Source: Planctomycetota bacterium
GTDB lineage: Bacteria > Planctomycetota > UBA1135 > GCA-002686595
Reading direction: 5' to 3'
Assembly: GCA_028823185.1 (NCBI GenBank)
Contig: JAPKBY010000095.1
Location: forward strand, 1 to 6,818
DNA length: 6,818 nucleotides
Shown here piece after piece: positions 1 to 6,654 of this stretch (its first letter is position 1; the number at the start of each line of letters is the position of its first letter). Both the position numbers and the translations under genes were made by a program. The notes under the pieces were generated by a model that saw only the letters and a list, made by a program, of their open reading frames with translations, searched no databases and had not been told where the DNA came from.

Positions 1-790
1 GGGCGGCGAGGCCTTCGCGTTGATCTTCGTGAGCGGCGTCTTTGGTGTCCTCGCGCTTTGGATCTTCAAGCACATCAGCTGGCAAGAGGGCATCGGACGG
101 GTGAAGGATCAGATCAAGGGCAACATGATCGCGATCCGCATCTATCAAGATGACCTCGTCATCGTCGGCCAGTCCGTTTGCAAGGTGCTGTGGCGAAACA
201 TGCAGTATGTCGGGCTCAACTTCGGTCCCTTCATTCCGCTAGCGATCCCCTTCGTCTTTGTCGTCGCACAGACGGTGGTTAGATACGGCTTTGATCCGAT
301 TCCGGTCGTCTCTACCGATGGATTGGCTGGGGCTGGGAACGAGCTGCGCATTGAGTTCAAGCCAGGCCAAAGGGACGAGTGTGCTGGCCTAGAGGTGCTG
401 ATGCCTGAGGGGCTAGAGGCGACCTCTCCGCTCGTTCGAGTGCCCTCTCAAGGGCTCGCCTTTCAAGAGTTCGTCGCGCGTGCGCCGGGCAACTATGAGA
501 TCACTCTGCGCTTCCCTGATGGTAGCGCTGAGACAAAGTCTGTCGTCGCCGGAGAAGAGAAGGCTCGACTCATGCAACCCGAGCGCGTCGCGGGAGCCTT
601 CAGCTCGATGCTCTGGCCTGCGGAGGAGCGCTTGGCTTCTGACTCTCCTCTGAATCGAATCGCATTTATCTATCCAGACAGCGACCTCGGTTGGCTGCCA
701 GGTGGACCGGGCGGCGTCCTGATCATCTTCGTCGTCGCCTCAATGCTCTTCGGCTTCATCGCGCTCAAGCCTCTGGGCGTCAAGATTTAG
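1..790 (+). CDS. Integral membrane protein of unknown function (5'-partial)
   Basis: The reading frame is open to the left edge, so the true start lies outside the window; the TTG at 20 is probably internal. Counting from that TTG, a hydrophobic segment ends near residue 16. A charged, probably cytoplasmic helical stretch follows (about 17-66, containing RVKDQIKGNM and IYQDDL). A second membrane helix spans about 71-87. A polar region of about 140 residues looks beta-rich and may be an Ig-like external domain. A third helix (about 233-249) ends in a short basic tail. I associate the two-helix core with uncharacterised membrane proteins of Planctomycetota and Acidobacteriota-like genomes, but cannot name a family. 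The helix, charged amphipathic hairpin, helix order recalls the DUF106/EMC3 branch of the YidC/Oxa1 superfamily; that is only a topological resemblance. Its stop is 10 nt before the alarmone hydrolase-like gene, so the two are probably cotranscribed. Confidence 0.8.
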   Translation, partial: GGEAFALIFVSGVFGVLALWIFKHISWQEGIGRVKDQIKGNMIAIRIYQDDLVIVGQSVCKVLWRNMQYVGLNFGPFIPLAIPFVFVVAQTVVRYGFDPIPVVSTDGLAGAGNELRIEFKPGQRDECAGLEVLMPEGLEATSPLVRVPSQGLAFQEFVARAPGNYEITLRFPDGSAETKSVVAGEEKARLMQPERVAGAFSSMLWPAEERLASDSPLNRIAFIYPDSDLGWLPGGPGGVLIIFVVASMLFGFIALKPLGVKI

Positions 791-800
791 GCTGCAGCTC

Positions 801-1358
801 GTGTTCGACATAGACATCGAGCGCGCCCTCCGAGCAGCTGTTCTTGCGCACGCAGATCAGACCCGAAAAGGATCTGATCTGCCCTACGCGACTCACCCAG
901 CACACGTCGCGTTGATCTTGGCTCGTGTCGGTGCCTCAACAAACGCTATTCAAGCCGGTCTGCTTCACGATGTCGTGGAGGATTGCGATGACTGGACTGG
1001 CGAGAGGGTCGCCAGTGAGTTTGGCGATGATGTGGCTGCGATTGTCGCAGAGCTCACAGAAGAGAAAGGAAAGACATGGGAGGAGCGCAAGCTCACCGCC
1101 GCTTCAAAGGCGGAGACGATCAGCGCCGAGGGAGCGCTCGTGAAGGCAGCAGATCAGCTGCACAACCTCAGCACCTTGCTAGAGGCGCTGAGAGAGGCAG
1201 AGGACCCGGCTGTGGTTTGGGCCGGCTTCAAGGGTGGACGGGACGAGACGATTCGCATGGCTAGGCTGCTCGTTGCGGCGCTGAGCGGGCGTTGTGATCC
1301 AAGGGTCACCGGAGCCTCGGAAGAGGCTCTGGACGAGATTCAGTCTCTTAGCAGCTGA
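801..1358 (+). CDS. Stand-alone (p)ppGpp hydrolase-like HD protein (MESH1/SpoT-N type)
   Basis: A 185-residue single-domain HD protein resembling the hydrolase half of RelA/SpoT and the small alarmone hydrolase MESH1. These are Mn2+ enzymes that remove the 3'-pyrophosphate of (p)ppGpp. Visible signatures run in the family order: AHADQTRKG (16-24), PYATHP with metal ligand H32, LLHDVVED with H56-D57 and E60-D61, FGDDVAAIVAELT (74-86), and KAADQLHNL with D118 and N122. The spacing of H32, H56, D57 and D118 fits the MESH1 metal site. No synthetase or TGS/ACT regulatory domain follows, so this is not a full Rel protein. The GTG start is chosen because the fold begins immediately after it; no strong Shine-Dalgarno is visible, and the 10-nt gap from the previous stop suggests coupled translation. 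Some MESH1 proteins also dephosphorylate NADPH, and HD_4 proteins can act on other nucleotides, so the substrate is inferred. Confidence 0.88.
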   Translation: MFDIDIERALRAAVLAHADQTRKGSDLPYATHPAHVALILARVGASTNAIQAGLLHDVVEDCDDWTGERVASEFGDDVAAIVAELTEEKGKTWEERKLTAASKAETISAEGALVKAADQLHNLSTLLEALREAEDPAVVWAGFKGGRDETIRMARLLVAALSGRCDPRVTGASEEALDEIQSLSS

Positions 1359-1382
1359 GGCGCGTTGCCGTTTTCGCGCCTC
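1357..1382 (+). other. Intercistronic hairpin at the end of the HD hydrolase gene
   Basis: A perfect 8-bp inverted repeat, GAGGCGCG (1357-1364) and CGCGCCTC (1375-1382), encloses a 10-nt loop (TTGCCGTTTT). The left arm begins inside the TGA stop codon. The right arm is not followed by a T-run, so it is not a standard intrinsic terminator. It may be an RNA-stability or attenuation element between the hydrolase and protease genes, which would otherwise form one transcript. The function is inferred; the pairing is directly visible. Confidence 0.45.
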
Positions 1383-1399
1383 CTCGATAGAACGGGGTC

Positions 1400-3049
1400 A
1401 TGATTCGCGCAGCAGCAGGGCTCCTTCTTCTCCTTTTGCTTGGCACCGCGGCTGTGGCCGCTCCAGTCCAAGGAGGTTATGTAACGAAGAAGCATCCCTC
1501 ACGCGGGATCGATTTTCGCAAGCCGAAGCGATGGAACAAGCTGCCTGTTCAGCCGACGGAGGAGTGGATTCGCTTCAAGTTGATCGAACCTGTCCCTGAA
1601 GAGAAGCGAGACCAGCGCAAGATCCAGCCGCACATTGAGATCATCGACATCCCCTATGTCGCGGACGCAGCGCCGCTGACGGGCGGGACGGGTGATGCGC
1701 CTGCGAAGCCAGAGGAAGAGGTCCCTGCAGCTGAAGACGGTGAAGAGAAGGATGAGAAAGCAGAGGAAGAGGAGCCGCCGCCGCCTCCCTTGAACAGCTG
1801 GGATCGCTACTTGGAGCGCGAACTCAAGGGGTGGAATTCAGAGCTGGTTGAGACCTTGCGTCCAAAGGGGAGGGGTGATGGTGTCTGGGAACGAGCGGTC
1901 TATCACATGACGAGGAGCTCGAAAGCTAAGGGTCGCGGTGCCCGTGGCGGCAACTCACAGCGCGCTGGCTATGCCTATGTCTGGACGAGGTCCCGCGAGC
2001 GCATCGTCGTCGCCTTTGGGCAGTGCGCGGCAGGTGACCTTGATGAGCTGGAGCCGATCTTTGAGGAGGTCGGGACTGAACTTGATCTCTATGAGCCGGA
2101 CAATCGTGAAGAGCTGAAGTGGCGCAAGCGATATGAGAGAGATGGCCTGCGGGCTATCGATTATCGAACCCCGGTTCGTATCGAAGCAACGGAGGATGGT
2201 TGGAAGGTGGAGGACACCGAGAACTACATCGTCGTCTACAACACCTCGGACCAGCCGCTCGTTCGACGCATCGTCAAGGACCTCGAGAACATCAGGAAGA
2301 AGTACATCGAGCTCTTCCCGCCTTCAGGTCCGATCGAGGCGGTCTCGACCGTTCGAATATGCAGCGGGATGAGCGAGTACTACTCCTATGGAGGTCCGAG
2401 AGGGTCGGCAGGCTATTGGTATGACGTGACGGAAGAGCTCGTGCTCCCGGACGCGACGAAGAGGAAGAAGGGGGAGAAGACAGACAAGTCGAACACCTTC
2501 ATCATCCTCTACCACGAGGCCTTGCATCAGTACATCCACTACTCAGCGGGCAAGCTCAGCCCGCACTCGTGGTTCAACGAGGGCTATGGAGACTACTTCT
2601 CCGGCTCGGAGATCTCTGGTGGGAAGGTGAAGAGGATCGGCCTGAACCCGTGGAGGCTTGGGACGATCAAGAGCGCAGTGAGCGCTCGCAAGCATGTGCC
2701 GCTCGAGAAGATCATCCGCTATGAGCAGCGGGACTATTACAAGAACGCCGGACTCTGCTACGCAGAGGGCTGGTCGATCATTTATTTCCTGAACACGAGC
2801 AAGGTCGTAGCCCGCCATGAGGTCTGGTCAGAGATCCTCACGGTCTACTTTGAGACCTTGAAAGACGCCTGGGCATCCCAGCTCGCTCGCCTCAAAGATG
2901 AGGGCAAGGAAGAGGACGCGACCGCTCGCCTTGCGGCACAGAAGGAGGCTCGCGTCGCAGCCGTCGACGCAGCCTTCGAGGACGTCGACATCTGGGAGCT
3001 TGAAGAGGCCTGGTTAGAGTTCGTCGAGGAGCTCCCTGAGCCAAAGTAG
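1400..3049 (+). CDS. Secreted gluzincin-type zinc metallopeptidase (peptidase MA / DUF1570-like)
   Basis: A 549-residue exported protein. A signal peptide is clear: R3, a leucine run at 8-14, and an AVAA cleavage area near residues 20-21, with no lipobox cysteine. Residues about 30-240 look like a beta-rich domain (GIDFRKPKRW near its start, a YAYVWTRSRERIVVAFG strand pair near its end). It is interrupted at about 101-130 by an acidic, proline-rich linker ending in five prolines. The second half is catalytic: YHEALHQ gives the HExxH zinc site (H372, E373, H376), and WFNEGYGDYF supplies the probable third ligand E394, 18 residues on, as in gluzincins. The hydrophobic and aromatic pattern before it (DTENYIVVYN, LENIRKKYIELFP) matches the peptidase MA-like domain. 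The likely site of action is the periplasm or outside the cell; substrate unknown. The ATG at 1400 is preferred because it places the signal peptide at the N-terminus, although the Shine-Dalgarno is poor. Confidence 0.87.
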   Translation: MIRAAAGLLLLLLLGTAAVAAPVQGGYVTKKHPSRGIDFRKPKRWNKLPVQPTEEWIRFKLIEPVPEEKRDQRKIQPHIEIIDIPYVADAAPLTGGTGDAPAKPEEEVPAAEDGEEKDEKAEEEEPPPPPLNSWDRYLERELKGWNSELVETLRPKGRGDGVWERAVYHMTRSSKAKGRGARGGNSQRAGYAYVWTRSRERIVVAFGQCAAGDLDELEPIFEEVGTELDLYEPDNREELKWRKRYERDGLRAIDYRTPVRIEATEDGWKVEDTENYIVVYNTSDQPLVRRIVKDLENIRKKYIELFPPSGPIEAVSTVRICSGMSEYYSYGGPRGSAGYWYDVTEELVLPDATKRKKGEKTDKSNTFIILYHEALHQYIHYSAGKLSPHSWFNEGYGDYFSGSEISGGKVKRIGLNPWRLGTIKSAVSARKHVPLEKIIRYEQRDYYKNAGLCYAEGWSIIYFLNTSKVVARHEVWSEILTVYFETLKDAWASQLARLKDEGKEEDATARLAAQKEARVAAVDAAFEDVDIWELEEAWLEFVEELPEPK

Positions 3050-3052
3050 CGC

Positions 3053-3068
3053 CGCTAGTCCTCTAGCG
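3053..3068. other. Hairpin across the convergent gene ends
   Basis: CGCTAG (3053-3058) and CTAGCG (3063-3068) pair perfectly around a TCCT loop. The hairpin lies where the plus-strand protease gene (stop ending at 3049) meets the minus-strand cysQ gene (stop starting at 3055). The position suits a shared bidirectional transcription end. The stem is only 6 bp and no T-run follows on either strand, so the terminator role is a guess. Confidence 0.25.
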
Positions 3069-3870
3069 CGCCGCAGGCCGCGATGGCCTCGAGAACCCTA
3101 TCAGCCATCGCTGGCCGGCAGATGACGAGCTCATGATTGACCGGGTCCGCTTGGTTGTAGCGATGTGGCTCTCCGCGGAGCTTAGAGACGTGCCAGCCGG
3201 CTGCCCGGGCGATCGTCTCGGGCGCGCAGGTGTCCCACTCCTTGAGCCCGACCTTGTGGACGTAGACATCAGCTCTGCCGAGGAGGAGCGTGGAGACCTT
3301 GTTACCGACGGAGCCCTCTCGGACGAGGGTGCCACCAAGGGCGGCGTGGAAGCTCTCCATCCAGGGTGGGGTGTGGCTGCGACTGCAGGCCATTCGGATC
3401 TCATCAGGAGCCTGGCTGTCGCCAGTGATGAGCTCCCCGCCACTTACGAGCCCACAGCGCTCTTCACCGGGCAAGCTGACTGCATACATCGTCTCGCCTT
3501 GTGAGGGCAGGTCGACCGCGGCGATGGCGCACTCATTGTTGAGGGTGAGGGCGACGTGTACGGCCCAATCTCCTCTCTCTTGGCTGAACTCTTTCGTCCC
3601 ATCTAGAGGGTCAATGATCCAAGCCCGGGCCTTTGAGAGGCGGTCGGCAGAGTCGGCGGTCTCTTCTGAGAGGATCCCGTCCTCTGGGTAGCGTCCCGCG
3701 AGGATTCCTTGCAGGTAGCCATCGGCAGCTTGGTCGCCGATGTCAGCGAGCATCTTCCCTTCCCATCGGCCGGTCTCGCGCAGTCCGAGGACCCGCTGAC
3801 CTGCGCTCTTGGCGATCTCAATGGCGAATTGGAGGTCTCGTTCAATCTCATCAGGTGTGAAAGCGGTCAT
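3055..3870 (-). CDS. cysQ: 3'(2'),5'-bisphosphate nucleotidase, CysQ type (IMPase superfamily)
   Basis: A 271-residue member of the Mg2+-dependent, lithium-sensitive inositol monophosphatase superfamily, probably hydrolysing 3'-phosphoadenosine 5'-phosphate (PAP), the by-product of sulfate assimilation and sulfotransfer, to AMP. Metal-binding motifs are intact: GILSEE (E69/E70), WIIDPLDGTKEF (D87, D90), and EWDTCAPE (D213). The KEF after DGT is typical of CysQ rather than of inositol phosphatases. DIGDQAADGYL (43-53), DWAVHVAL (101-108) and the C-terminal RYNQADP also match the actinobacterial CysQ type as I remember it (M. tuberculosis Rv2131c). That type has also been reported to act on inositol-1-phosphate and fructose-1,6-bisphosphate, so the substrate is not certain. 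The gene starts 16 nt after the rhodanese stop, implying one minus-strand operon. The ATG at 3868-3870 has no strong Shine-Dalgarno, consistent with translational coupling. Confidence 0.9.
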   Translation of the reverse strand: MTAFTPDEIERDLQFAIEIAKSAGQRVLGLRETGRWEGKMLADIGDQAADGYLQGILAGRYPEDGILSEETADSADRLSKARAWIIDPLDGTKEFSQERGDWAVHVALTLNNECAIAAVDLPSQGETMYAVSLPGEERCGLVSGGELITGDSQAPDEIRMACSRSHTPPWMESFHAALGGTLVREGSVGNKVSTLLLGRADVYVHKVGLKEWDTCAPETIARAAGWHVSKLRGEPHRYNQADPVNHELVICRPAMADRVLEAIAACGALED

Positions 3871-3886
3871 GGTTATCTAGCGCTGT

Positions 3887-4426
3887 TTAAGAGGTGGCGC
3901 GGGAGCCGGTCCAGGCGGCGAAGCCACCGGCGAGGTTGTAGAGGCTGCTGTGGCCGAGGGAAGAGAGGAAGTCGCAAGCCGCTGCTGAGCGTACGCCTGC
4001 TGCGCAGTAAATCACGAGGGGCTTCCCGTCTTTCGGGAGCTCATGGGCTCTGGACTCGAGCTCGTCGATTGGAATGATGATCGCGTTCTCGGCGAAGCCA
4101 GCGATGGTCTCTCGTGGCGTGCGGACATCAAGGATGTGTGCTTCAGCATCGTTCACGAGCGCGAGAGCCTCGCTCCCGCTCACGTCACGCCAGATGCGGC
4201 CATCTTCGATCATCTCAGCGTCGAGCTCACCACCCAGGGCGAGGGTGGTCAGCAGCCGTCGCTGGACACTGAGGCCCTGCTCCATCTCTGCGGAGAGGTC
4301 GCGGGTCCGACGAATGAGGTCTTGTTCTAGCTCGTTGAGGCGAGCGGCATGGGCCGCTGAGCGCATCCAAGCAGAGAGAGCGAGGAGGAGCGCTGAGCCA
4401 GCGAGGACTGGGAGGAGATATTCCAT
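3887..4426 (-). CDS. Membrane-anchored rhodanese-domain protein
   Basis: A 179-residue protein with an N-terminal membrane helix (about 3-21, EYLLPVL to ALSAW). A charged helical segment, possibly a short coiled coil, covers about 26-58 (ARLNELEQDLIRRTRDLS). A C-terminal rhodanese domain follows (about 82-175). Rhodanese hallmarks are ILDVRTPRE (D100, R102), the AIIIPIDEL strand-helix, catalytic C141 in the loop YCAAGVRSAAA, and YNLAGGFAAW near the end. The active-site loop has the CxxGxR form, compatible with persulfide sulfur transfer. The basic residues after the helix suggest that the domain faces the cytoplasm. An in-frame ATG at 4469-4471 would add 15 residues, but it lacks a Shine-Dalgarno and would put unrelated sequence before the helix; the ATG at 4424-4426 has AGGA 9 nt upstream. 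It is the first gene of an operon with cysQ, so a sulfur-metabolism role is inferred. The sulfur donor and acceptor are unknown. Confidence 0.88.
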   Translation of the reverse strand: MEYLLPVLAGSALLLALSAWMRSAAHAARLNELEQDLIRRTRDLSAEMEQGLSVQRRLLTTLALGGELDAEMIEDGRIWRDVSGSEALALVNDAEAHILDVRTPRETIAGFAENAIIIPIDELESRAHELPKDGKPLVIYCAAGVRSAAACDFLSSLGHSSLYNLAGGFAAWTGSRATS

Positions 4427-4435
4427 GGGCGAGGA

Positions 4436-4439
4436 TCCT
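4436..4439 (-). promoter_or_regulatory. Ribosome binding site favouring the internal rhodanese start
   Basis: Read on the minus strand, AGGA lies 9 nt before the ATG at 4424-4426. No comparable purine run precedes the upstream in-frame ATG at 4469-4471. This is the main sequence reason for the shorter rhodanese model. A four-base match is modest evidence. Confidence 0.45.
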
Positions 4440-4711
4440 ATCAACCAGGCCTGTGGGTGCCGACCCTGCATGCCAGAGCTTCATCAATCTAGGCCCGCTG
4501 AGGGCGCCTTGGGGCACTATTTTGAGGGCTAAGAAATGGGAGTCAGGGGAGGCTCCTCAGAGGACGTGCACTGAACTCTGAAAAGCTGACCGAAGAAGTC
4601 CAATGGAGTTGTGACGGATCGACCCGTCCGAAGTAGGATAGTTGCCCTAAATACCCTTTTGACAGGACCTCCTCTTCTACGGAGAAGCGCCTGCCGAAGC
4701 GGTCAACGCGG

Positions 4712-4730
4712 CTCCGATCTTGGATCGGAG
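4712..4730 (+). promoter_or_regulatory. Perfect hairpin / inverted repeat in the korA leader
   Basis: CTCCGATC (4712-4719) and GATCGGAG (4723-4730) are exact reverse complements separated by TTG. The element lies 62 nt upstream of the preferred korA ATG and has no following T-run. It could be an RNA hairpin in the 5' untranslated region or a dyad operator bound by a regulator. An 8-bp perfect dyad in an otherwise non-coding stretch is suggestive but could occur by chance. Confidence 0.45.
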
Positions 4731-4792
4731 TTAACCCTCAAAAGAACGCCCCATCCAGCTGTGCGCCCCCTCAATGGGCCGTGCGGGACGAT

Positions 4793-6652
4793 ATGACGAC
4801 CACAAAAGAACCGGGCTCAGACCTCCCCCTGCAACAGCAGGAATCCGTTGTCATCCGCTTTGCGGGAGACTCTGGCGACGGAATGCAAATCACCGGCAAC
4901 CAATACGCAAATACTGCGGCGGTCGTGGGCAACGATCTCGCCACCATGCCGGATTTCCCCGCGGAGATCAGGGCACCAGCAGGAACACGCGCGGGAGTCT
5001 CAGGCTTCCAATTGGCCTTCTCTTCTAAGGACATCTTCACTCCAGGAGATCGCCCGGACGTTCTCGTGGCGATGAACCCTGCCGCGCTCGTAGAGAACAT
5101 CAAGGACTTGAAGAAAGACGGAATTGTCATCGTCAACACGGGCAACTTCGCTGCTAGAGATCTTGAGAAGGCAAAGTGCGAGACCAACCCGCTCACGGAT
5201 GGAAGCCTTGATGGCTATCGCGTGATCGAGGTGGATATGGCTCAGCGCATCAAAGAGGCGCTCGCTGAAACAGACCTGAAGCCCAAAGATGTTCAGCGTT
5301 GTAAAAACTTCTACACCCTCGGGCTCATGTACTGGCTCTTCAGCCGTCCTATGGAGCCGACGGAGGTTTGGCTCAAGGAGAAGTTCGCCAAGAAGCCTCA
5401 CCTCGCGGAGGCGAACATCATCGCGCTGCGTGCAGGTTACAACGCAGGAGACATCCAAGAGCTCTTCCAGGCACGCTATGAGGTGCCGAAGTGTGATGTC
5501 CTTCATCCGGGCACCTACCGCAACATCATCGGTAATGATGCGATCGCGATCGGGTTGGTCGCGGGCGCCAAGGCGGCTGAGCTAGACGTCTTCCTCGGCT
5601 CCTATCCGATCACTCCGGCTTCGACGATCCTTGAGTCCTTGGCAGGGATGAAGCACTTCGGTGTTAAGACCTTCCAAGCTGAAGATGAGATCGCTGCGGT
5701 GTGTTCTGCGATCGGAGCGGCCTATGCGGGTCACCTTGGGATCACGTCCACCTCTGGACCGGGGATCGCCTTGAAAGGTGAGGCCTTGGGCTTGGCGGTG
5801 AGCGTTGAGCTGCCGCTCGTAGTCGTGAACGTACAGCGCGGTGGCCCCTCGACGGGGCTCCCGACAAAGACTGAGCAAGCTGACCTGATGCAGGCGCTCT
5901 TCGGGAGAAATGGTGAGGCACCGATCCCGATCGTCGCATGCGCGACGCCTGCAGACGCCTTTGACTGTGCGATGGAAGCGGTTCGAATCGCGACCCAGTA
6001 CATGACCCCGGTCTTCCTCTTGACTGATGGCTTCATCGCTAACGGCGCTGAGCCTTGGCGCTTGCCGGATCTCGACAAGCTCCCTAAGTTCCCGAAGGAG
6101 TTCAGGACTGAGAAGGAGAACTACCAGCCTTTCTCGAGAGATGAGAAGGGAGCACGCCCTTGGGTCAAGCCGGGAACGCCTGGGCTCGAACACCGCATCG
6201 GTGGTCTTGAGAAAGCGCACATCACGGGCAACATCAGCTATGACCCTGAGAACCACGAGTTCATGACGCACGCGCGTGAAGAGAAGGTGAAGGGGATCGC
6301 GAACTCGATCCCGACACCCGAGGTTCACGGGGCGCAGTCAGGTGACCTCCTGATTGTTGGTTGGGGCTCAACCTATGGCTCAATCGCTGATGCGACTGAG
6401 CGGACGAATGAGGACGGCGACAAGGTCGGCCGTATGCACCTTCGCCATATCTGGCCGCTACCGAATGGGCTCGATGAGATCTTCTCACGATACAAGTCCA
6501 TCTTGATCCCCGAGCTGAACCTCGGTCAACTCGCGCGCTTGCTCCGAAGTGAGTATGCGGGTCACAACTTCTTGTCCTATTCAAAGGTTCAGGGACAACC
6601 ATTCCGCGCCTATGAGATCACAGACAAGATCAAGGAACTCCTGGAGAACTAG
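4793..6652 (+). CDS. korA: 2-oxoacid (2-oxoglutarate):ferredoxin oxidoreductase, fused gamma-alpha subunit
   Basis: With KorB it forms a thiamine-diphosphate enzyme converting 2-oxoglutarate and CoA to succinyl-CoA and CO2 with ferredoxin as electron carrier, or the reverse. In this 619-residue form, an N-terminal gamma (POR) domain (about 19-200) opens with IRFAGDSGDGMQ. The alpha pyrimidine-binding domain follows, with YPITP (271-275), TSTSGPG (318-324) and QRGGPSTGLPTKTEQ (348-362). A C-terminal domain ends with PELNLGQLARLL (573-584). The gamma-alpha fusion and length match the two-subunit KorAB type, such as that of Mycobacterium, rather than four-subunit enzymes. The ATG at 4793 is preferred because GGGA lies 4 nt upstream; a GTG at 4781 would add four residues and has no Shine-Dalgarno. 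2-oxoglutarate is inferred from family resemblance; pyruvate or other 2-oxoacids cannot be excluded. korB follows after 2 nt. Confidence 0.93.
   Translation: MTTTKEPGSDLPLQQQESVVIRFAGDSGDGMQITGNQYANTAAVVGNDLATMPDFPAEIRAPAGTRAGVSGFQLAFSSKDIFTPGDRPDVLVAMNPAALVENIKDLKKDGIVIVNTGNFAARDLEKAKCETNPLTDGSLDGYRVIEVDMAQRIKEALAETDLKPKDVQRCKNFYTLGLMYWLFSRPMEPTEVWLKEKFAKKPHLAEANIIALRAGYNAGDIQELFQARYEVPKCDVLHPGTYRNIIGNDAIAIGLVAGAKAAELDVFLGSYPITPASTILESLAGMKHFGVKTFQAEDEIAAVCSAIGAAYAGHLGITSTSGPGIALKGEALGLAVSVELPLVVVNVQRGGPSTGLPTKTEQADLMQALFGRNGEAPIPIVACATPADAFDCAMEAVRIATQYMTPVFLLTDGFIANGAEPWRLPDLDKLPKFPKEFRTEKENYQPFSRDEKGARPWVKPGTPGLEHRIGGLEKAHITGNISYDPENHEFMTHAREEKVKGIANSIPTPEVHGAQSGDLLIVGWGSTYGSIADATERTNEDGDKVGRMHLRHIWPLPNGLDEIFSRYKSILIPELNLGQLARLLRSEYAGHNFLSYSKVQGQPFRAYEITDKIKELLEN
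6643..6646 (+). promoter_or_regulatory. korB ribosome binding site inside the end of korA
   Basis: GGAG at 6643-6646 lies 8 nt before the korB ATG at 6655 and overlaps the last codons of korA. This is the clearest Shine-Dalgarno in the window. Together with the 2-nt gap between the genes it indicates coupled translation of the two subunits. Confidence 0.7.
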
Positions 6653-6654
6653 TC

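Larger units (their letters stand above)
4427..4792. other. Divergent intergenic region between the rhodanese-cysQ operon and korAB
   Basis: This 366-nt gap must hold the promoters of both diverging units. I see no convincing gene in it; a short GTG-started frame at 4611-4796 has no recognisable features. Towards korA there is a weak sigma-70-like pair, TTGTGA (4609-4614) and TAGGAT (4634-4639), with a long 19-nt spacer. A consensus-like TTGACA at 4659-4664 has no acceptable -10 partner 17 nt downstream. Towards the rhodanese, the minus strand reads CTGACT (4541-4546) and CAAAAT (4519-4524) with a 16-nt spacer, also weak. A 5-bp stem, GACGG (4613-4617) with CCGTC (4624-4628), lies within the first candidate. 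The strong hairpin at 4712-4730 is listed separately. Confidence 0.5.

Noticed and set aside
1697..1789. Possible repeat in the acidic, proline-rich part of the protease gene
   Set aside because: The GAAGAG-like codons reflect runs of Glu and Pro; there is no regular repeat unit.
3290..3691. 133-codon plus-strand open frame opposite cysQ
   Set aside because: The minus strand carries all the CysQ metal-binding motifs, and the plus-strand product is low-complexity without recognisable features.
4074..4532. 152-codon plus-strand open frame opposite the rhodanese gene
   Set aside because: Its product is rich in serine and arginine and has no motif, while the opposite strand encodes an intact rhodanese.
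4549..4558. Short palindrome GAGG-CT-CCTC in the intergenic region
   Set aside because: A four-base arm with a two-base centre is too short to support a function and is expected by chance.
4659..4664. TTGACA, a perfect -35 consensus, upstream of korA
   Set aside because: The bases 16-18 nt downstream (GAGAAG region) do not resemble a -10 element, so it cannot be called a promoter on its own.
4611..4796. Small 61-codon GTG-started frame upstream of korA
   Set aside because: It has no clear Shine-Dalgarno or motif, runs into the korA start, and its composition looks like translated non-coding sequence.
5000..5506. 168-codon minus-strand open frame opposite korA
   Set aside because: It is antisense to the conserved gamma domain of korA and its product shows no domain or signal.
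5582..6328. Long open frame (248 codons) on the minus strand opposite korA
   Set aside because: It lies wholly antisense to a strongly conserved korA coding region, its product is arginine-rich with no recognisable motif, and it has no separate context. It is a codon-bias shadow.
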